Shown here: positions 1-7,520 of the stretch, in pieces
Numbering within the stretch: position 1 is the stretch's first letter
Layout of the letters: the number at the start of each line of letters is the position of its first letter
Source of the DNA: GCA-2686265 sp036010965
Lineage (GTDB): Bacteria > Planctomycetota > UBA1135 > GCA-002686595
Length of the DNA stretch: 14,416 nt
Assembly (NCBI GenBank): GCA_036010965.1
Contig: DASCMO010000184.1
Location: forward strand, 1 to 14,416
Reading direction: 5' to 3'
Translations under genes and position numbers: made by a program
The notes under the pieces: model-generated
What the model was told of the DNA's origin: nothing
The model's input: the letters and a program-made list of their open reading frames with translations, nothing else
Databases searched by the model: none

Positions 1-136
1 GGACCACATAGGCTGCGAAGTAGCCGGCGATGATCGGGTTGAGGATCGAGCGCACTTCCCACGCCCCCCATGCCACGGCCACCCCCAGGACGGCGAGCAG
101 GGCGTTGCGGGTGGAGGGCGAGAAGCGCTCAAGCAT
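1..136 (-). CDS. AI-2E family transporter-like permease, N-terminus only (runs off left edge)
   Basis: Reading leftward from the ATG at 136-134 gives 45 residues before the window ends, beginning MLERFSPSTRNALLAVLGVA. A short basic n-region is followed by a hydrophobic segment (about 12-27) and then LNPIIAGYFAAYVV (32-45). A first helix followed by an NPI-x-AGYF-x-AYVV second helix is the usual opening of AI-2E/PerM-type permeases (PF01594), integral inner-membrane proteins of about 350 residues; some members export signals or act as antiporters, but many have no known substrate. The gene starts 55 bases after the Minf_1886 gene ends, on the same strand, so it is probably the last visible member of the tmk-holB unit. 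A weak AGGA lies about 10 bases before the start. The family call rests only on this N-terminus; another polytopic membrane protein is possible. Confidence 0.6.
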   Translation of the reverse strand, partial: MLERFSPSTRNALLAVLGVAVAWGAWEVRSILNPIIAGYFAAYVV

Positions 137-191
137 CGAGGACGATCCTGCCCCGCCGAACGGGCCGAGTCCAGGCCCGGCCGCTGGCCGT

Positions 192-602
192 TCAGGGACC
201 CTCAGTTGGGCGCGGAGGAATCTCCCCCGGCAGCTCCAGCACGTACTCCTTCACGAAAGCCTGATCGAAGTCGAACCCGTCCCGGAAGTCCTCGATCTTG
301 TCGTCTTCCTGGCTGTTGAGCATCCCGCCTTCCACCAGCAGGAAGACGATCCGGCCCCAGTCGATCGTCTCGTGCACGCCCCAGGAGCGCCAGACCTGGG
401 CCCCCAGAGGCCCGAAGAGGCTCAGGGCGTAGCTCTTCATGCCGACCAGCAGCTCCTGGCCCGTGACATGCCGATTGGCGCCCTCGGAATCAGCCCGACC
501 CGCCAGGCGCACGGCGTGCTCGAGGGACTCGAAGAGGAACTGGAACGCCTCGGGGGTGTAGCGGCCGTCCTTGAGGGCAAGCTTGCGCAGGGGATCGGTC
601 AT
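192..602 (-). CDS. Minf_1886 family protein (Planctomycetes/Verrucomicrobia-restricted, unknown function)
   Basis: A 136-residue soluble protein. Its spacing of conserved motifs matches what I know of the Minf_1886 family (TIGR04138): RYTPEAFQFL (14-23), RHVTGQELL (44-52), a YALxxFGP stretch (58-65), a W-G-V-H segment (74-77), the IVFLLVEGGML block (85-95) and acidic EDFRDGFDFDQAF (104-116). It looks like a small alpha-helical domain with no signal peptide and no recognisable catalytic motif; its function is unknown to me. The start ATG overlaps the holB stop as ATGA (599-602), which points to translational coupling with the clamp-loader gene. No Shine-Dalgarno is evident, so re-initiation after holB is likely. 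The last 20 residues, rich in proline and glutamate, are probably disordered. This protein is the main taxonomic clue in the window. Confidence 0.85.
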   Translation of the reverse strand: MTDPLRKLALKDGRYTPEAFQFLFESLEHAVRLAGRADSEGANRHVTGQELLVGMKSYALSLFGPLGAQVWRSWGVHETIDWGRIVFLLVEGGMLNSQEDDKIEDFRDGFDFDQAFVKEYVLELPGEIPPRPTEGP

Positions 603-1660
603 CGTGCGCCACGACCCGTCGCCTGCGTCGCACAGCGGCTCGCCCCGGCCAGGGCCAGGGCCGTGCGATCCAGGATGCCCGGCGGTGAGAGGTTGGCCTC
701 TACATCCTGCCGGGCCCGCAAGAGCGCGTCCACCGTGCGCGCGATGGGCACTCCCCCAACTGGCGTCCAGGCCTCCAGGGCCTGACCGTGGGCCAGGGCG
801 GAGGGTTCGATGCCGTGCTCCAGGCGCAGCAGGTCGCGAGCCAGTTCGAGGGCCAGGACGACCGCCGCTCGTACGCGCTGGCGGGCGCGGGCGGAGTCGG
901 TACCGCCGGCGAAGTCCCCGCGCACCTCCCCCAGGGACTCCGCGGCCCGCAGGGGATCGAGCGTGCCCTGCAACACCGCCACCAGCAAGGGCTGCATTTC
1001 CAGCGCTCCCTCGCGCAAGAGCTCGTGGGCCCGTCCCGGCGCCCCCCCGCTCCAGCGTCCCAGGCGCGCGGCGTCCGCCTTCCCGACCCCGGCCGCCTCA
1101 AGAACCATGGCCGCCGCCGCCGTCCCCGGGGCCGCGAGGCTGACACCCACGCAGCGACTTCGAATCGTCTCGAGCAGCTGGCGCGGACGCGAGCTCTCGA
1201 TTACCAGCAAGGTCGCCTTCCCCGGCTCCTCGAGGGTCTTCAGGAGCGCGTTCTGGGTCGCGTGGTGGGCGCGATCGAAGTCGCGCAGGCAGACGACACG
1301 CCAGCCGCCCTCCCGCGCGCGCAGGGAAAGGAACTCCTCCACGGTGACCACGCCCGGGTGATCGTGGCGCGGGGTCACGCGCCAGATGGGGATGGTCTCG
1401 AGGCCCTCGGCCGCGGGATCGAGCACGTGCAGGTCCGCGTGGCTCCCTCCGCGCAGACAGGCGCAGGCCTTGCAGGTACCGCAGGGAGGCCCGGGGCCCG
1501 CGTCGCACAGGAGCCCATGCGCCAGGCGCAGGGAGGCCTGGAACTTGCCCACGCCGCGCGGACCGTGGAAGAGAAGCGCGTGCGGCAAGCGCCCGCCCTG
1601 CGCCGCGCTCCACAGCCCGGCCAGCACCTCACCTTGCCCGATCAACTCACTTGAGGGCAC
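599..1660 (-). CDS. holB: DNA polymerase III subunit delta' (clamp-loader ATPase-like subunit)
   Basis: A 353-residue AAA+ protein of the clamp loader that places the sliding beta clamp on primed DNA. Visible: an opening I-G-Q (7-9), PHALLFHGPRGVGKF with Walker A (33-40), and a zinc-module cysteine cluster C52, C60, C63, C66 (plus C68). A degenerate Walker B follows in CLRDFDRAHHATQNALLKTL; DFDRAH replaces the acidic pair of active ATPases, as is common in delta'. Next come LEEPG and the SRC motif in LLETIRSRCVGVSL, then a less conserved helical C-terminus. In DnaX the SRC arginine acts as an ATPase finger, and delta' keeps it. Length is normal. The GTG start at 1660 lies inside the end of tmk (14-base overlap) and is fixed by a strong Shine-Dalgarno; the stop overlaps the next start. 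tmk-holB is a common bacterial gene pair. A DnaX paralogue is less likely, because the length and the degenerate Walker B fit delta'. Confidence 0.9.
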   Translation of the reverse strand: MPSSELIGQGEVLAGLWSAAQGGRLPHALLFHGPRGVGKFQASLRLAHGLLCDAGPGPPCGTCKACACLRGGSHADLHVLDPAAEGLETIPIWRVTPRHDHPGVVTVEEFLSLRAREGGWRVVCLRDFDRAHHATQNALLKTLEEPGKATLLVIESSRPRQLLETIRSRCVGVSLAAPGTAAAAMVLEAAGVGKADAARLGRWSGGAPGRAHELLREGALEMQPLLVAVLQGTLDPLRAAESLGEVRGDFAGGTDSARARQRVRAAVVLALELARDLLRLEHGIEPSALAHGQALEAWTPVGGVPIARTVDALLRARQDVEANLSPPGILDRTALALAGASRCATQATGRGAR

Positions 1661-2273
1661 GCATCACCTCCCCCAGCACCGCCTCTGCGACCGCTTCAAT
1701 GGTGCCTCCACCGTCCAGCAGGACAGCGCGTTCTTCCTCGGCTGCGTAGCGCCGATAGCCCTCGGCCACGCGCGCCATGTAGGCGTCGCCCCGGTCCTCG
1801 ATGCGGTCACCGGGAACTCCCCGGCGCGCGGCGGCGTCCCCCGCGCCTAGGTCGAGGACCAGTTCGAGGTCCGGGCGCGGATCCCCCGCCCATTCGCCGA
1901 GCACGGCCAGCACCCGCGCCCGGTCGAGGCCACCGGCGTGGGCCTGGTAGGCGCAGGTCGAGGGATGGAAGCGCTCGCAGACCACGTGTCGTCCCTCGGC
2001 CAGGGCCGGGGTCACTAGCTCCGCCAGCATCTGCCGTCGGGCGGCGGCGAAGAGCAGCACCTCCACGCCGGAGTCCAACTCCAGGGCGCGATCGAAGAGC
2101 AGCTCGCGCAGGCGCTCCCCGAGCGCAGTCGAGCCGGGTTCGCGCAGGTGCAGGGGCGCGCGCCCCTCGCGCTCGTCGAGGGTGCGCACCAGGAGCTTCG
2201 CCTGGGTTGTCTTCCCGCAGCCGTCCACCCCGTCGAGGACGACAAACAGGCCGGACTCGGAGTGCTGCGCCAT
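1647..2273 (-). CDS. tmk: Thymidylate kinase (dTMP kinase)
   Basis: A 208-residue cytosolic enzyme that phosphorylates dTMP to dTDP with ATP, in dTTP synthesis. Visible: the P-loop GVDGCGKTTQ (15-24), REPG (44-47) binding the nucleotide monophosphate, the ERFHPSTCAYQ block (100-110) corresponding to the usual DR[YF]xxSxxAYQ motif, and a LID-like segment around DRIEDRGDAYMARVAEGYRR. Length is typical of the family. Oddly, the family's usual Asp before Arg-101 is Glu here. The ATG at 2273 has no obvious Shine-Dalgarno; a nearby upstream ATG is out of frame. The 3' end overlaps holB by 14 bases, and 69 bases separate the gene from the TPR-peptidase gene upstream, so tmk may have its own promoter or be read through. 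Confidence 0.93.
   Translation of the reverse strand: MAQHSESGLFVVLDGVDGCGKTTQAKLLVRTLDEREGRAPLHLREPGSTALGERLRELLFDRALELDSGVEVLLFAAARRQMLAELVTPALAEGRHVVCERFHPSTCAYQAHAGGLDRARVLAVLGEWAGDPRPDLELVLDLGAGDAAARRGVPGDRIEDRGDAYMARVAEGYRRYAAEEERAVLLDGGGTIEAVAEAVLGEVMRALK
1663..1671 (-). promoter_or_regulatory. Strong Shine-Dalgarno deciding the GTG start of holB
   Basis: On the minus strand this reads GGAGGTGAT, a near-perfect anti-16S complement, with 6 bases between GGAGG and the GTG at 1660-1658. It lies within the final codons of tmk. It selects GTG as the holB start even though an ATG (out of frame for holB, in frame for tmk) overlaps it. It is the clearest ribosome-binding site in the window; most other genes here have weak ones or none. 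Confidence 0.8.
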
Positions 2274-2342
2274 GGGCGCATCGTACGCTGTCGCACCTCC
2301 CGCGGCGGCTACGCGAACGAGAAGCTGTGCGCTAGCTCCCTC

Positions 2343-5276
2343 TCAGCCGCCCGCGCGCGCCGCCGCCTCGCTCGCCGGAGCGCAGTCTGGGTCGAGGGCG
2401 AGGGCCCGCGCCGCGCGCCGGGCGGCCTCCTCCTGGCGCCCGAGTTCGACCAGGCACAGGGCCTGCCAGCCAATGAGGGAAGCGCGCTCGGTGTCCGAAA
2501 GGGGACCGGGACGGTCGAGGTCCAGGGCCGGCGGGACGAGAGCCGCCACCTCGAACTCGCGCAGGGCCTCGGTCCAGCGCTCGCACTCGTGAAGGGCAAT
2601 ACCCCAGTCGAGGTGCAGGCCGCGCACGAAGGGGTCGACCTCGTTGGCCTCGCGGTAGAAGCGCACGGCGCGCTCGGCGCGCTCATTTTCCATGTGCCAG
2701 TCCCCCACGCGCCGGCGGGTCGGGAGGTCGGAGGCGTCGAAGGCCAGGTAGCGCTCGCGCGCCGCCATCGCCTCATCGCCCCGACCCTGGCTGGTGTAGA
2801 GGGACGCCAGGCGCAGCTCCGCCGCCAGGTCGCGCTCGTCGAACCCCGGAAAGGCGCGCTCCGCCGCCAGCAGGTGCTCCTCGGCCTGCTCCGCCTCCCC
2901 CGCCGCCAGGCACAGGGCGCCCAGGGCGATGCGCACGCGGAAGTCCTCGCCGCCCGCCGCCAGCCCCCCCGCCCAGGCCTCCCGCGCGGCAGCCTCGTCC
3001 CCGTCGGCCAGGGCCAGCTCGCCGCGCAGGAACAGGGCTCGCGGCGGACTCTTACCCGTCAGCGCGACGCGCCGCAGAGCCTCCTCGGCGTCGACACGAC
3101 GCCCCGCCTGCCACTGTCCCCAGGCGATGGCACACCAGCCGTCGATCCAGCGCTCCAGGCGTGCGGGGTCCTCGGGGACCTCGCGCTCCAACCCCAGGCG
3201 CAGGCGCCCCAGGTGCTCGGGCGCCCAGCGCGGCTCGATCGCAAGGGGCGCGATGACTACCTCGACGAACCCCGCCAGGTCCGAGTCGAGGCCCTCGGGG
3301 GTGATCCCGAAGACCTCGTCCAGGGCGGCGTCGAGGTCCAGGCCGCGATCGAAGGCCTCCAGCAGGCGCACGGTCGTGGTGAAGCCATGGCGCTCGACGA
3401 GCATCTCGCAGATCAGTCCACCTTGGTAGTAGCCGAACAGGATGCGCGGCCCGCGGAAGGCGCGGTTGAGCTCACGCACCGGAATGACCGCGCCGTTGTG
3501 GTGAGCGTCCAGCAGCTCGCGGCGCATGTTGCGCGCCCAGGCCGGGTCGCGCTGAGCCTCCTCCCAGGTGGCCAGGCCCTCGGTGATCCAGCGTGGACAG
3601 CGATTGTGGGACAGGCCCAGGTGGATCACGTGCGTGAACTCGTGGAACGAGGTGCGCGCCCAGGAGAAGCGTCCGCGCATCTCGCACAGGGGTGAGAGGG
3701 AGGTCACGACCGGACCAAAGCAGACTCCCAGGGCAGGAAAACCGCCGAAACCGGTGGAGCGCACCGAGAAGTCCTCGTGGCGGCGAAAGATCTCGATGCG
3801 CACGGGCCCCGGTGTGTAGCCGTAGCGCTGCGCCAGCTCGTCGCGGGCCGCCTGGTAGAACGGGACCAGGTACACCTCCAGCACGCCTGCAGCGTCCGGT
3901 TGCCAGACGAAGGAGTGCTCTCCGAAGGTGTCCACGCGCGCGACGCGCTCCATGCGCGCCAGCACCCTGGCGGTGTTGGCGCGCCACGCGTCCTGGCGCA
4001 GGCCGGCCTGGGCCTCCGCGCGCTCAAGAGCCTCCAGAGCCCCCTCTTCGTCGCCCGTGTTGGCCAGAGCGCGGCCTAGGGTCGTCCAGGCCACGTGGTC
4101 GCCAGCGTCGCGAGCCACGGCGCGGCGCAGGAAGTCGACCGCCTCCGCGAAGCGGTAGAGCTCGACCAGATGGCGACCCAGCTCGCGCTCCGGGCTGCTG
4201 TCGTGCTCGTCTTCCGCGGCCAGGACCGCCAGCAGCGCGGCGCACTCGTCCCGTCGATGCTCGATCCAGGCCAGGGCGGCCTGCTCGGCGCGCACCTCGC
4301 GTCGCCCGCCGGCCAGGGCTCGCAGATGGGTCAGGCGCGCGCGCGCCGCGCGCAGGCGTCCGTCGTCCAGATCGGCGGAGAGGCCCGCGAGCAGAGCCGC
4401 TACCGAGTCCGGCCGCGCGGAGAGGGCCTCGTTCAACCAGTGCGCCGCCGGCTTGCTGGTGCGCCGCCAGTTGACCCGGTGCAGCTCGAACAGACCGAGC
4501 AGGGCGCCCTCGCAGATCGGGTTCAATTCGAGGGCCTCGTCGAAGAGATCCGCGGCGGAGCGACCGCTGGCATCGTCCACTTCCCGATCCGCCTCGAAGT
4601 AGACGGAGCCCAGCTCGACCAGCACCTCGGGTTCCACACCATCGCCCTCGCGGGCTGCGCGGTCGGCCAGGATCAAGGAGCGCTGGGCCTGCTCGAGCCG
4701 GCCCAGGCGCCGCTGGCAGCGGGCGCGAGCCAGGAGCGCCCGCCAGTCGCGCCCAGGCGCGGCGTCGGCGCCCATGCGCAGCAAGCGCTGGCTCTCCTCG
4801 CGCTGGCCCAGGGCCATCCGCACGCGCGCAGCGACCCAGGCGTCGGGCGCCTGTTCGGCGGGAGCGAGCCAGTCCCGGGCGCCCTCCAGCACCTCGTCCG
4901 CCTCCTGCGCCCGCCCCAGTTCCATCAGCAGATCTGCAAGTTCCCGGGCGCAGGCCGCGCGCAGACTGGGGCCACTGACCGGGGCGTCTTCCAGGGCTCG
5001 CCGAGCGTCCTTCAGGCCTGCCTCGTGATCGGCGCGCGCCCGCGCCAGGCGTGCGCGCAGCAGGCGGCTGGCGGCGTCGGCCGGTTCGTCGCGCAGGTGC
5101 CGGGCGAGGATGCGGGCCGCTCCGCGCAGGTCACCGCGGCGCCGCAGGCGGTCCGCCTCGGCACGCTCCTCGTCCAGCAGCGCCTCCAGCTCGACCTCGT
5201 CCTGGGCCGCGGGGGCCGACGCGGGGTCCGGGAGGGGCGTCGCGAGGGTCAGGGTACAGAGGAGGGCGGTGAACAT
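2343..5276 (-). CDS. Secreted TPR protein with central peptidase-MA-like zinc metallopeptidase domain
   Basis: A 977-residue protein. Residues 1-24 look like a Sec signal peptide (hydrophobic MFTALLCTLTLATPL, AxA-like end at SAPAAQ), though the n-region has no basic residue. Residues of about 25-425 are helical and TPR-like (clear repeat near 390-424). Residues of about 430-680 form the peptidase-like domain: a VRIEIFRRHEDF strand (near 495), then the zinc motif HEFTH (545-549) and Glu-566 in WITEGLATWEE. This HExxH-16-E spacing is that of gluzincins and resembles the peptidase MA-like superfamily. Residues of about 690-970 return to TPR-like repeats, clear near 855-890 and 930-970. I infer a periplasmic or envelope protein acting on, or recruited by, protein partners; no substrate can be named. 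The start is fixed: an in-frame TGA lies eight codons upstream with no other start between. It is transcribed toward tmk and is divergent from the amidase gene. Confidence 0.85.
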   Translation of the reverse strand: MFTALLCTLTLATPLPDPASAPAAQDEVELEALLDEERAEADRLRRRGDLRGAARILARHLRDEPADAASRLLRARLARARADHEAGLKDARRALEDAPVSGPSLRAACARELADLLMELGRAQEADEVLEGARDWLAPAEQAPDAWVAARVRMALGQREESQRLLRMGADAAPGRDWRALLARARCQRRLGRLEQAQRSLILADRAAREGDGVEPEVLVELGSVYFEADREVDDASGRSAADLFDEALELNPICEGALLGLFELHRVNWRRTSKPAAHWLNEALSARPDSVAALLAGLSADLDDGRLRAARARLTHLRALAGGRREVRAEQAALAWIEHRRDECAALLAVLAAEDEHDSSPERELGRHLVELYRFAEAVDFLRRAVARDAGDHVAWTTLGRALANTGDEEGALEALERAEAQAGLRQDAWRANTARVLARMERVARVDTFGEHSFVWQPDAAGVLEVYLVPFYQAARDELAQRYGYTPGPVRIEIFRRHEDFSVRSTGFGGFPALGVCFGPVVTSLSPLCEMRGRFSWARTSFHEFTHVIHLGLSHNRCPRWITEGLATWEEAQRDPAWARNMRRELLDAHHNGAVIPVRELNRAFRGPRILFGYYQGGLICEMLVERHGFTTTVRLLEAFDRGLDLDAALDEVFGITPEGLDSDLAGFVEVVIAPLAIEPRWAPEHLGRLRLGLEREVPEDPARLERWIDGWCAIAWGQWQAGRRVDAEEALRRVALTGKSPPRALFLRGELALADGDEAAAREAWAGGLAAGGEDFRVRIALGALCLAAGEAEQAEEHLLAAERAFPGFDERDLAAELRLASLYTSQGRGDEAMAARERYLAFDASDLPTRRRVGDWHMENERAERAVRFYREANEVDPFVRGLHLDWGIALHECERWTEALREFEVAALVPPALDLDRPGPLSDTERASLIGWQALCLVELGRQEEAARRAARALALDPDCAPASEAAARAGG

Positions 5277-5414
5277 CGCGGCCTGGGGAGAAGGGGATCA
5301 TCGGCCATCCGACACCCGCATAGGGGGATATTCTCGCTCCCCGGCAGGCGCCTGTCTCGTCTTCCCCGCCGCCGCCTTTGCCTCGCGGCCAGGATTCGGG
5401 TATGCAGCGAGGTC
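5277..5414. promoter_or_regulatory. Divergent intergenic region between TPR-peptidase and amidase genes
   Basis: These 138 bases must hold promoters for both flanking genes unless the amidase is expressed otherwise. A weak minus-strand pair, GAGACA then GAGAAT with 17-base spacing, lies roughly at 5327-5355. On the plus strand GATATT (around 5327) and TATGCA (around 5401) are poor -10 candidates. None is convincing. The part nearest the TPR gene holds the 14-base tract shared with the ald leader. Confidence 0.3.
5285..5298 (-). repeat. Leader tract ATCCCCTTCTCCCC, copy 1 (upstream of TPR-peptidase)
   Basis: On the coding strand this 14-base pyrimidine-rich tract ends 8 bases before the ATG at 5276. 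The identical 14-mer lies at 9490-9503 in front of ald. No Shine-Dalgarno is visible between it and the start codon, so it sits where a ribosome or regulator contact would be expected. Its function is unknown; a role in translation initiation is inference. Confidence 0.5.
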
Positions 5415-6467
5415 ATGAGTGTCCGCCAGGAGCGAGCCGATGGTGCCATCGTCCCCCAGGCGAGGCGGAATAGGACGGTCGCCCTGCTGCTCTGCTGGCT
5501 CGCGAGCGCCTGCGCCAGCGGCGCCGGTTTCCAGCGCGCCTCCATCGACGAGCGCCCCCCGACGGCCGTGCCGGAGTGGGTAGGCGAGCCCATGACCTGG
5601 TCGAAGCTGGATGCCATCGAGCACTGGCTGCTCGACTCCCCCCAGGCCGACCCCTCCTGGCGCCTGACCGCTGAACTGACCCTGGCGGAAGGGCGCCTGG
5701 GGATCTCCGCCGAGGACGACCCCCGGGCCACCGGCCTGCCGCCTGCGCGCTACGCGGCCGCCCGCGCCGGATTCGAACGAGTCGTGGATCACCCCGGGGC
5801 GAGCGCGGACCAGCGCCGGCGCGCCCTGATCGGTCTGGCGCGTCTGGACGACCTGGGCGAGGCCCCGCCCCCCGATCCCGGCGAGCTGATCTCCCGCGCC
5901 CGCTGGGGTGCCTCCGCGCCGATCTCCTCGCGCCTCGATCCCGTCGGAGGGGCCTGGACGCGCATCACCGTGCACCACTCGGCCGAGGTCCCCGGCACCC
6001 TCCTCGACGGCTCGATCACCGACTCGACCCTCGCCCTGCGCAAGATCCAGCGTACCCACGTCACCCACCGTTCCTTCGGCGACATCGGCTACCACTTCCT
6101 GGTCGACGCCGCCGGACGCGTGTACGAGGGGCGCTCCTTGCGCTGGCAGGGAGCCCACGCCGGGGGCGCTCTGAACCGCCAGAACATCGGCGTCTGCCTG
6201 CTGGGAGACTTCCAGCATCGCCCGCCGAGCGCGCAGGCCCTGGCGTCGCTCTCGCGCCTCCTGGACGACCTGCGCGCCGAGCACACCATCCCCGCCGGAA
6301 GCGTGCGTGGCCACAGCGACCTGAAGCAGACCCTCTGCCCCGGCGGCGCCCTCGCGATCTGGATCACGGCCTACCGGGCCGGACGCGCGGCGAGCGCCTG
6401 GCCGCGCCACGCGAACGTGCGCGCGCGCCCGGCCGCGGCGCCCGTTGGCGGCGGCGTCGTGCACTGA
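5415..6467 (+). CDS. Lipoprotein-like N-acetylmuramoyl-L-alanine amidase (PGRP/Amidase_2 family)
   Basis: A 350-residue protein expected to cleave the bond between N-acetylmuramic acid and L-alanine in peptidoglycan. The N-terminus has arginines (18, 19, 21), a hydrophobic stretch (22-30) and Cys-33 in a relaxed lipobox (ASAC), so outer-envelope lipid anchoring is likely. Residues of about 60-155 are helical and unassigned. The catalytic domain runs from about 158 to 320: ISRARWGA (159-166), the ITVHHS strand (zinc ligand H187 or H188), GYHF with Tyr-226, VYEGR, the N-IGVCLLGDF strand, GHSDL with H300, and LCPGG with C308. Together these give the His/Tyr/His/Cys set of T7-lysozyme-type amidases; a Thr replaces the T7 lysine two residues before the Cys, as in animal PGRPs. 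A longer upstream open frame exists but is antisense to the TPR gene; ATG 5415 is the first start that yields the signal peptide. It converges on gmd with a 10-base gap. Confidence 0.85.
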   Translation: MSVRQERADGAIVPQARRNRTVALLLCWLASACASGAGFQRASIDERPPTAVPEWVGEPMTWSKLDAIEHWLLDSPQADPSWRLTAELTLAEGRLGISAEDDPRATGLPPARYAAARAGFERVVDHPGASADQRRRALIGLARLDDLGEAPPPDPGELISRARWGASAPISSRLDPVGGAWTRITVHHSAEVPGTLLDGSITDSTLALRKIQRTHVTHRSFGDIGYHFLVDAAGRVYEGRSLRWQGAHAGGALNRQNIGVCLLGDFQHRPPSAQALASLSRLLDDLRAEHTIPAGSVRGHSDLKQTLCPGGALAIWITAYRAGRAASAWPRHANVRARPAAAPVGGGVVH

Positions 6468-6477
6468 GAGCGAAGTG

Positions 6478-7464
6478 TCAGGCGCGGATAGCCGCCAACT
6501 GAGCCTCGACCATCTCGCCGATCAGGGTCTCGAAGTCGATCTTCGGCTCCCATCCCAGGGCCTGACGCGCCTTCGACGGGTCGCCCACGAGCAACTCGAC
6601 CTCCGCCGGGCGGATGAGGCTCGGGTCGCTGCGCACATGCTCGCGCCAGTCGCGGCCCACGCAGGCGAAGGCCACCTCGCACAGCTCACCCACCGTGCGC
6701 GTCGTCCCGGTCGCGATCACGTAGTCGTCCGGCTCGTCGGCTTGCAGCATGGCCCACATGGCCTGCACGTAGTCAGCGGCGTGCCCCCAGTCGCGGCGCG
6801 ACTCCAGGTTGCCCAGGACGACCACGCTCTGCAGGCCACGCTCGATGCGCGCCACCGCCCGCGCGACCTTCTGGGTCACGAACTCCTCGCCGCGTCGCGG
6901 GGACTCGTGATTGAAGAGGATCCCGCTGCAGGTGAACAGGCCGAAGGCCTCGCGGTGGTTGACGGTCGCCCAGTGGGCGTAGACCTTCGCGACCCCGTAG
7001 GGGCTGCGCGGGTGGAACGGCGTTCGCTCGTCCTGGGGGCTGGCCCGGACCTTACCGAACATCTCGGAAGTGGACGCCTGGTACATGCGCGCCTGGGGCG
7101 CGACCTGGCGCATGGCTTCCAGCAGGCGCATGACCCCGACCGCGTTGACCTCGGCCGTGTGCACCGGCTCATCGAAGGAAGTTGGCACGAAGGACTGGGC
7201 CGCCAGGTTGTAGACCTCACGCGGACGGGACTCCTGCAGGGCCCGCACGAGACTCGACTGATCGAGCAGGTCGCCGCCCAGGAAGCGGATGGACTCGCGC
7301 AGGTGCTCGATGCGGTCGAGGTGCGGACTGGAGGAGCGTCGCAGCAGACCGAAGACCTCGTAACCCTGCTCGAGTAGGAACTCCGCCAGATAGCTGCCGT
7401 CCTGCCCCGTGATGCCCGTGATCAGGGCCCGACGCGGCTCGTTCTCCGGGCTGGTCTCGTTCAT
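6478..7464 (-). CDS. gmd: GDP-mannose 4,6-dehydratase
   Basis: A 328-residue extended short-chain dehydrogenase that converts GDP-D-mannose to GDP-4-dehydro-6-deoxy-D-mannose, precursor of GDP-fucose, rhamnose-type and other deoxysugars for glycans. Visible: the NAD(P)-binding GITGQDGSYL (17-26), LRRSSSPHLDRIEHL (41-55), which is diagnostic of Gmd over RmlB, YNLAAQSFV (85-93), the STSEMFG block (131-137), catalytic Tyr-156 and Lys-160 in SPYGVAK, the ILFNHESPRRGEEFV block (182-196) and a late RPAEVELLVGDPSKA motif. It is slightly shorter than the E. coli enzyme. No reductase, epimerase or GDP-mannose synthesis gene is next to it, so the pathway is completed elsewhere. It follows uppP by 55 bases on the same strand. 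Its start has only a weak AGG upstream. Confidence 0.93.
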   Translation of the reverse strand: MNETSPENEPRRALITGITGQDGSYLAEFLLEQGYEVFGLLRRSSSPHLDRIEHLRESIRFLGGDLLDQSSLVRALQESRPREVYNLAAQSFVPTSFDEPVHTAEVNAVGVMRLLEAMRQVAPQARMYQASTSEMFGKVRASPQDERTPFHPRSPYGVAKVYAHWATVNHREAFGLFTCSGILFNHESPRRGEEFVTQKVARAVARIERGLQSVVVLGNLESRRDWGHAADYVQAMWAMLQADEPDDYVIATGTTRTVGELCEVAFACVGRDWREHVRSDPSLIRPAEVELLVGDPSKARQALGWEPKIDFETLIGEMVEAQLAAIRA

Positions 7465-7520
7465 CGCCTGTTGATTCTAGCTCAGCCCACGCAGCGAGTC
7501 TGCGCTCGAGGGACTCGCGA

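Noticed and set aside
2148..3695. Long plus-strand open frame opposite the TPR-peptidase gene
   Set aside because: Low-complexity translation with no domain, lying across the end of tmk and an intact TPR gene on the other strand. It is a compositional artefact.
4095..5414. Upstream in-frame extension of the amidase, adding about 440 residues
   Set aside because: It runs antisense through the TPR-peptidase gene and would bury the lipoprotein signal. The start at 5415 gives a sensible export signal.
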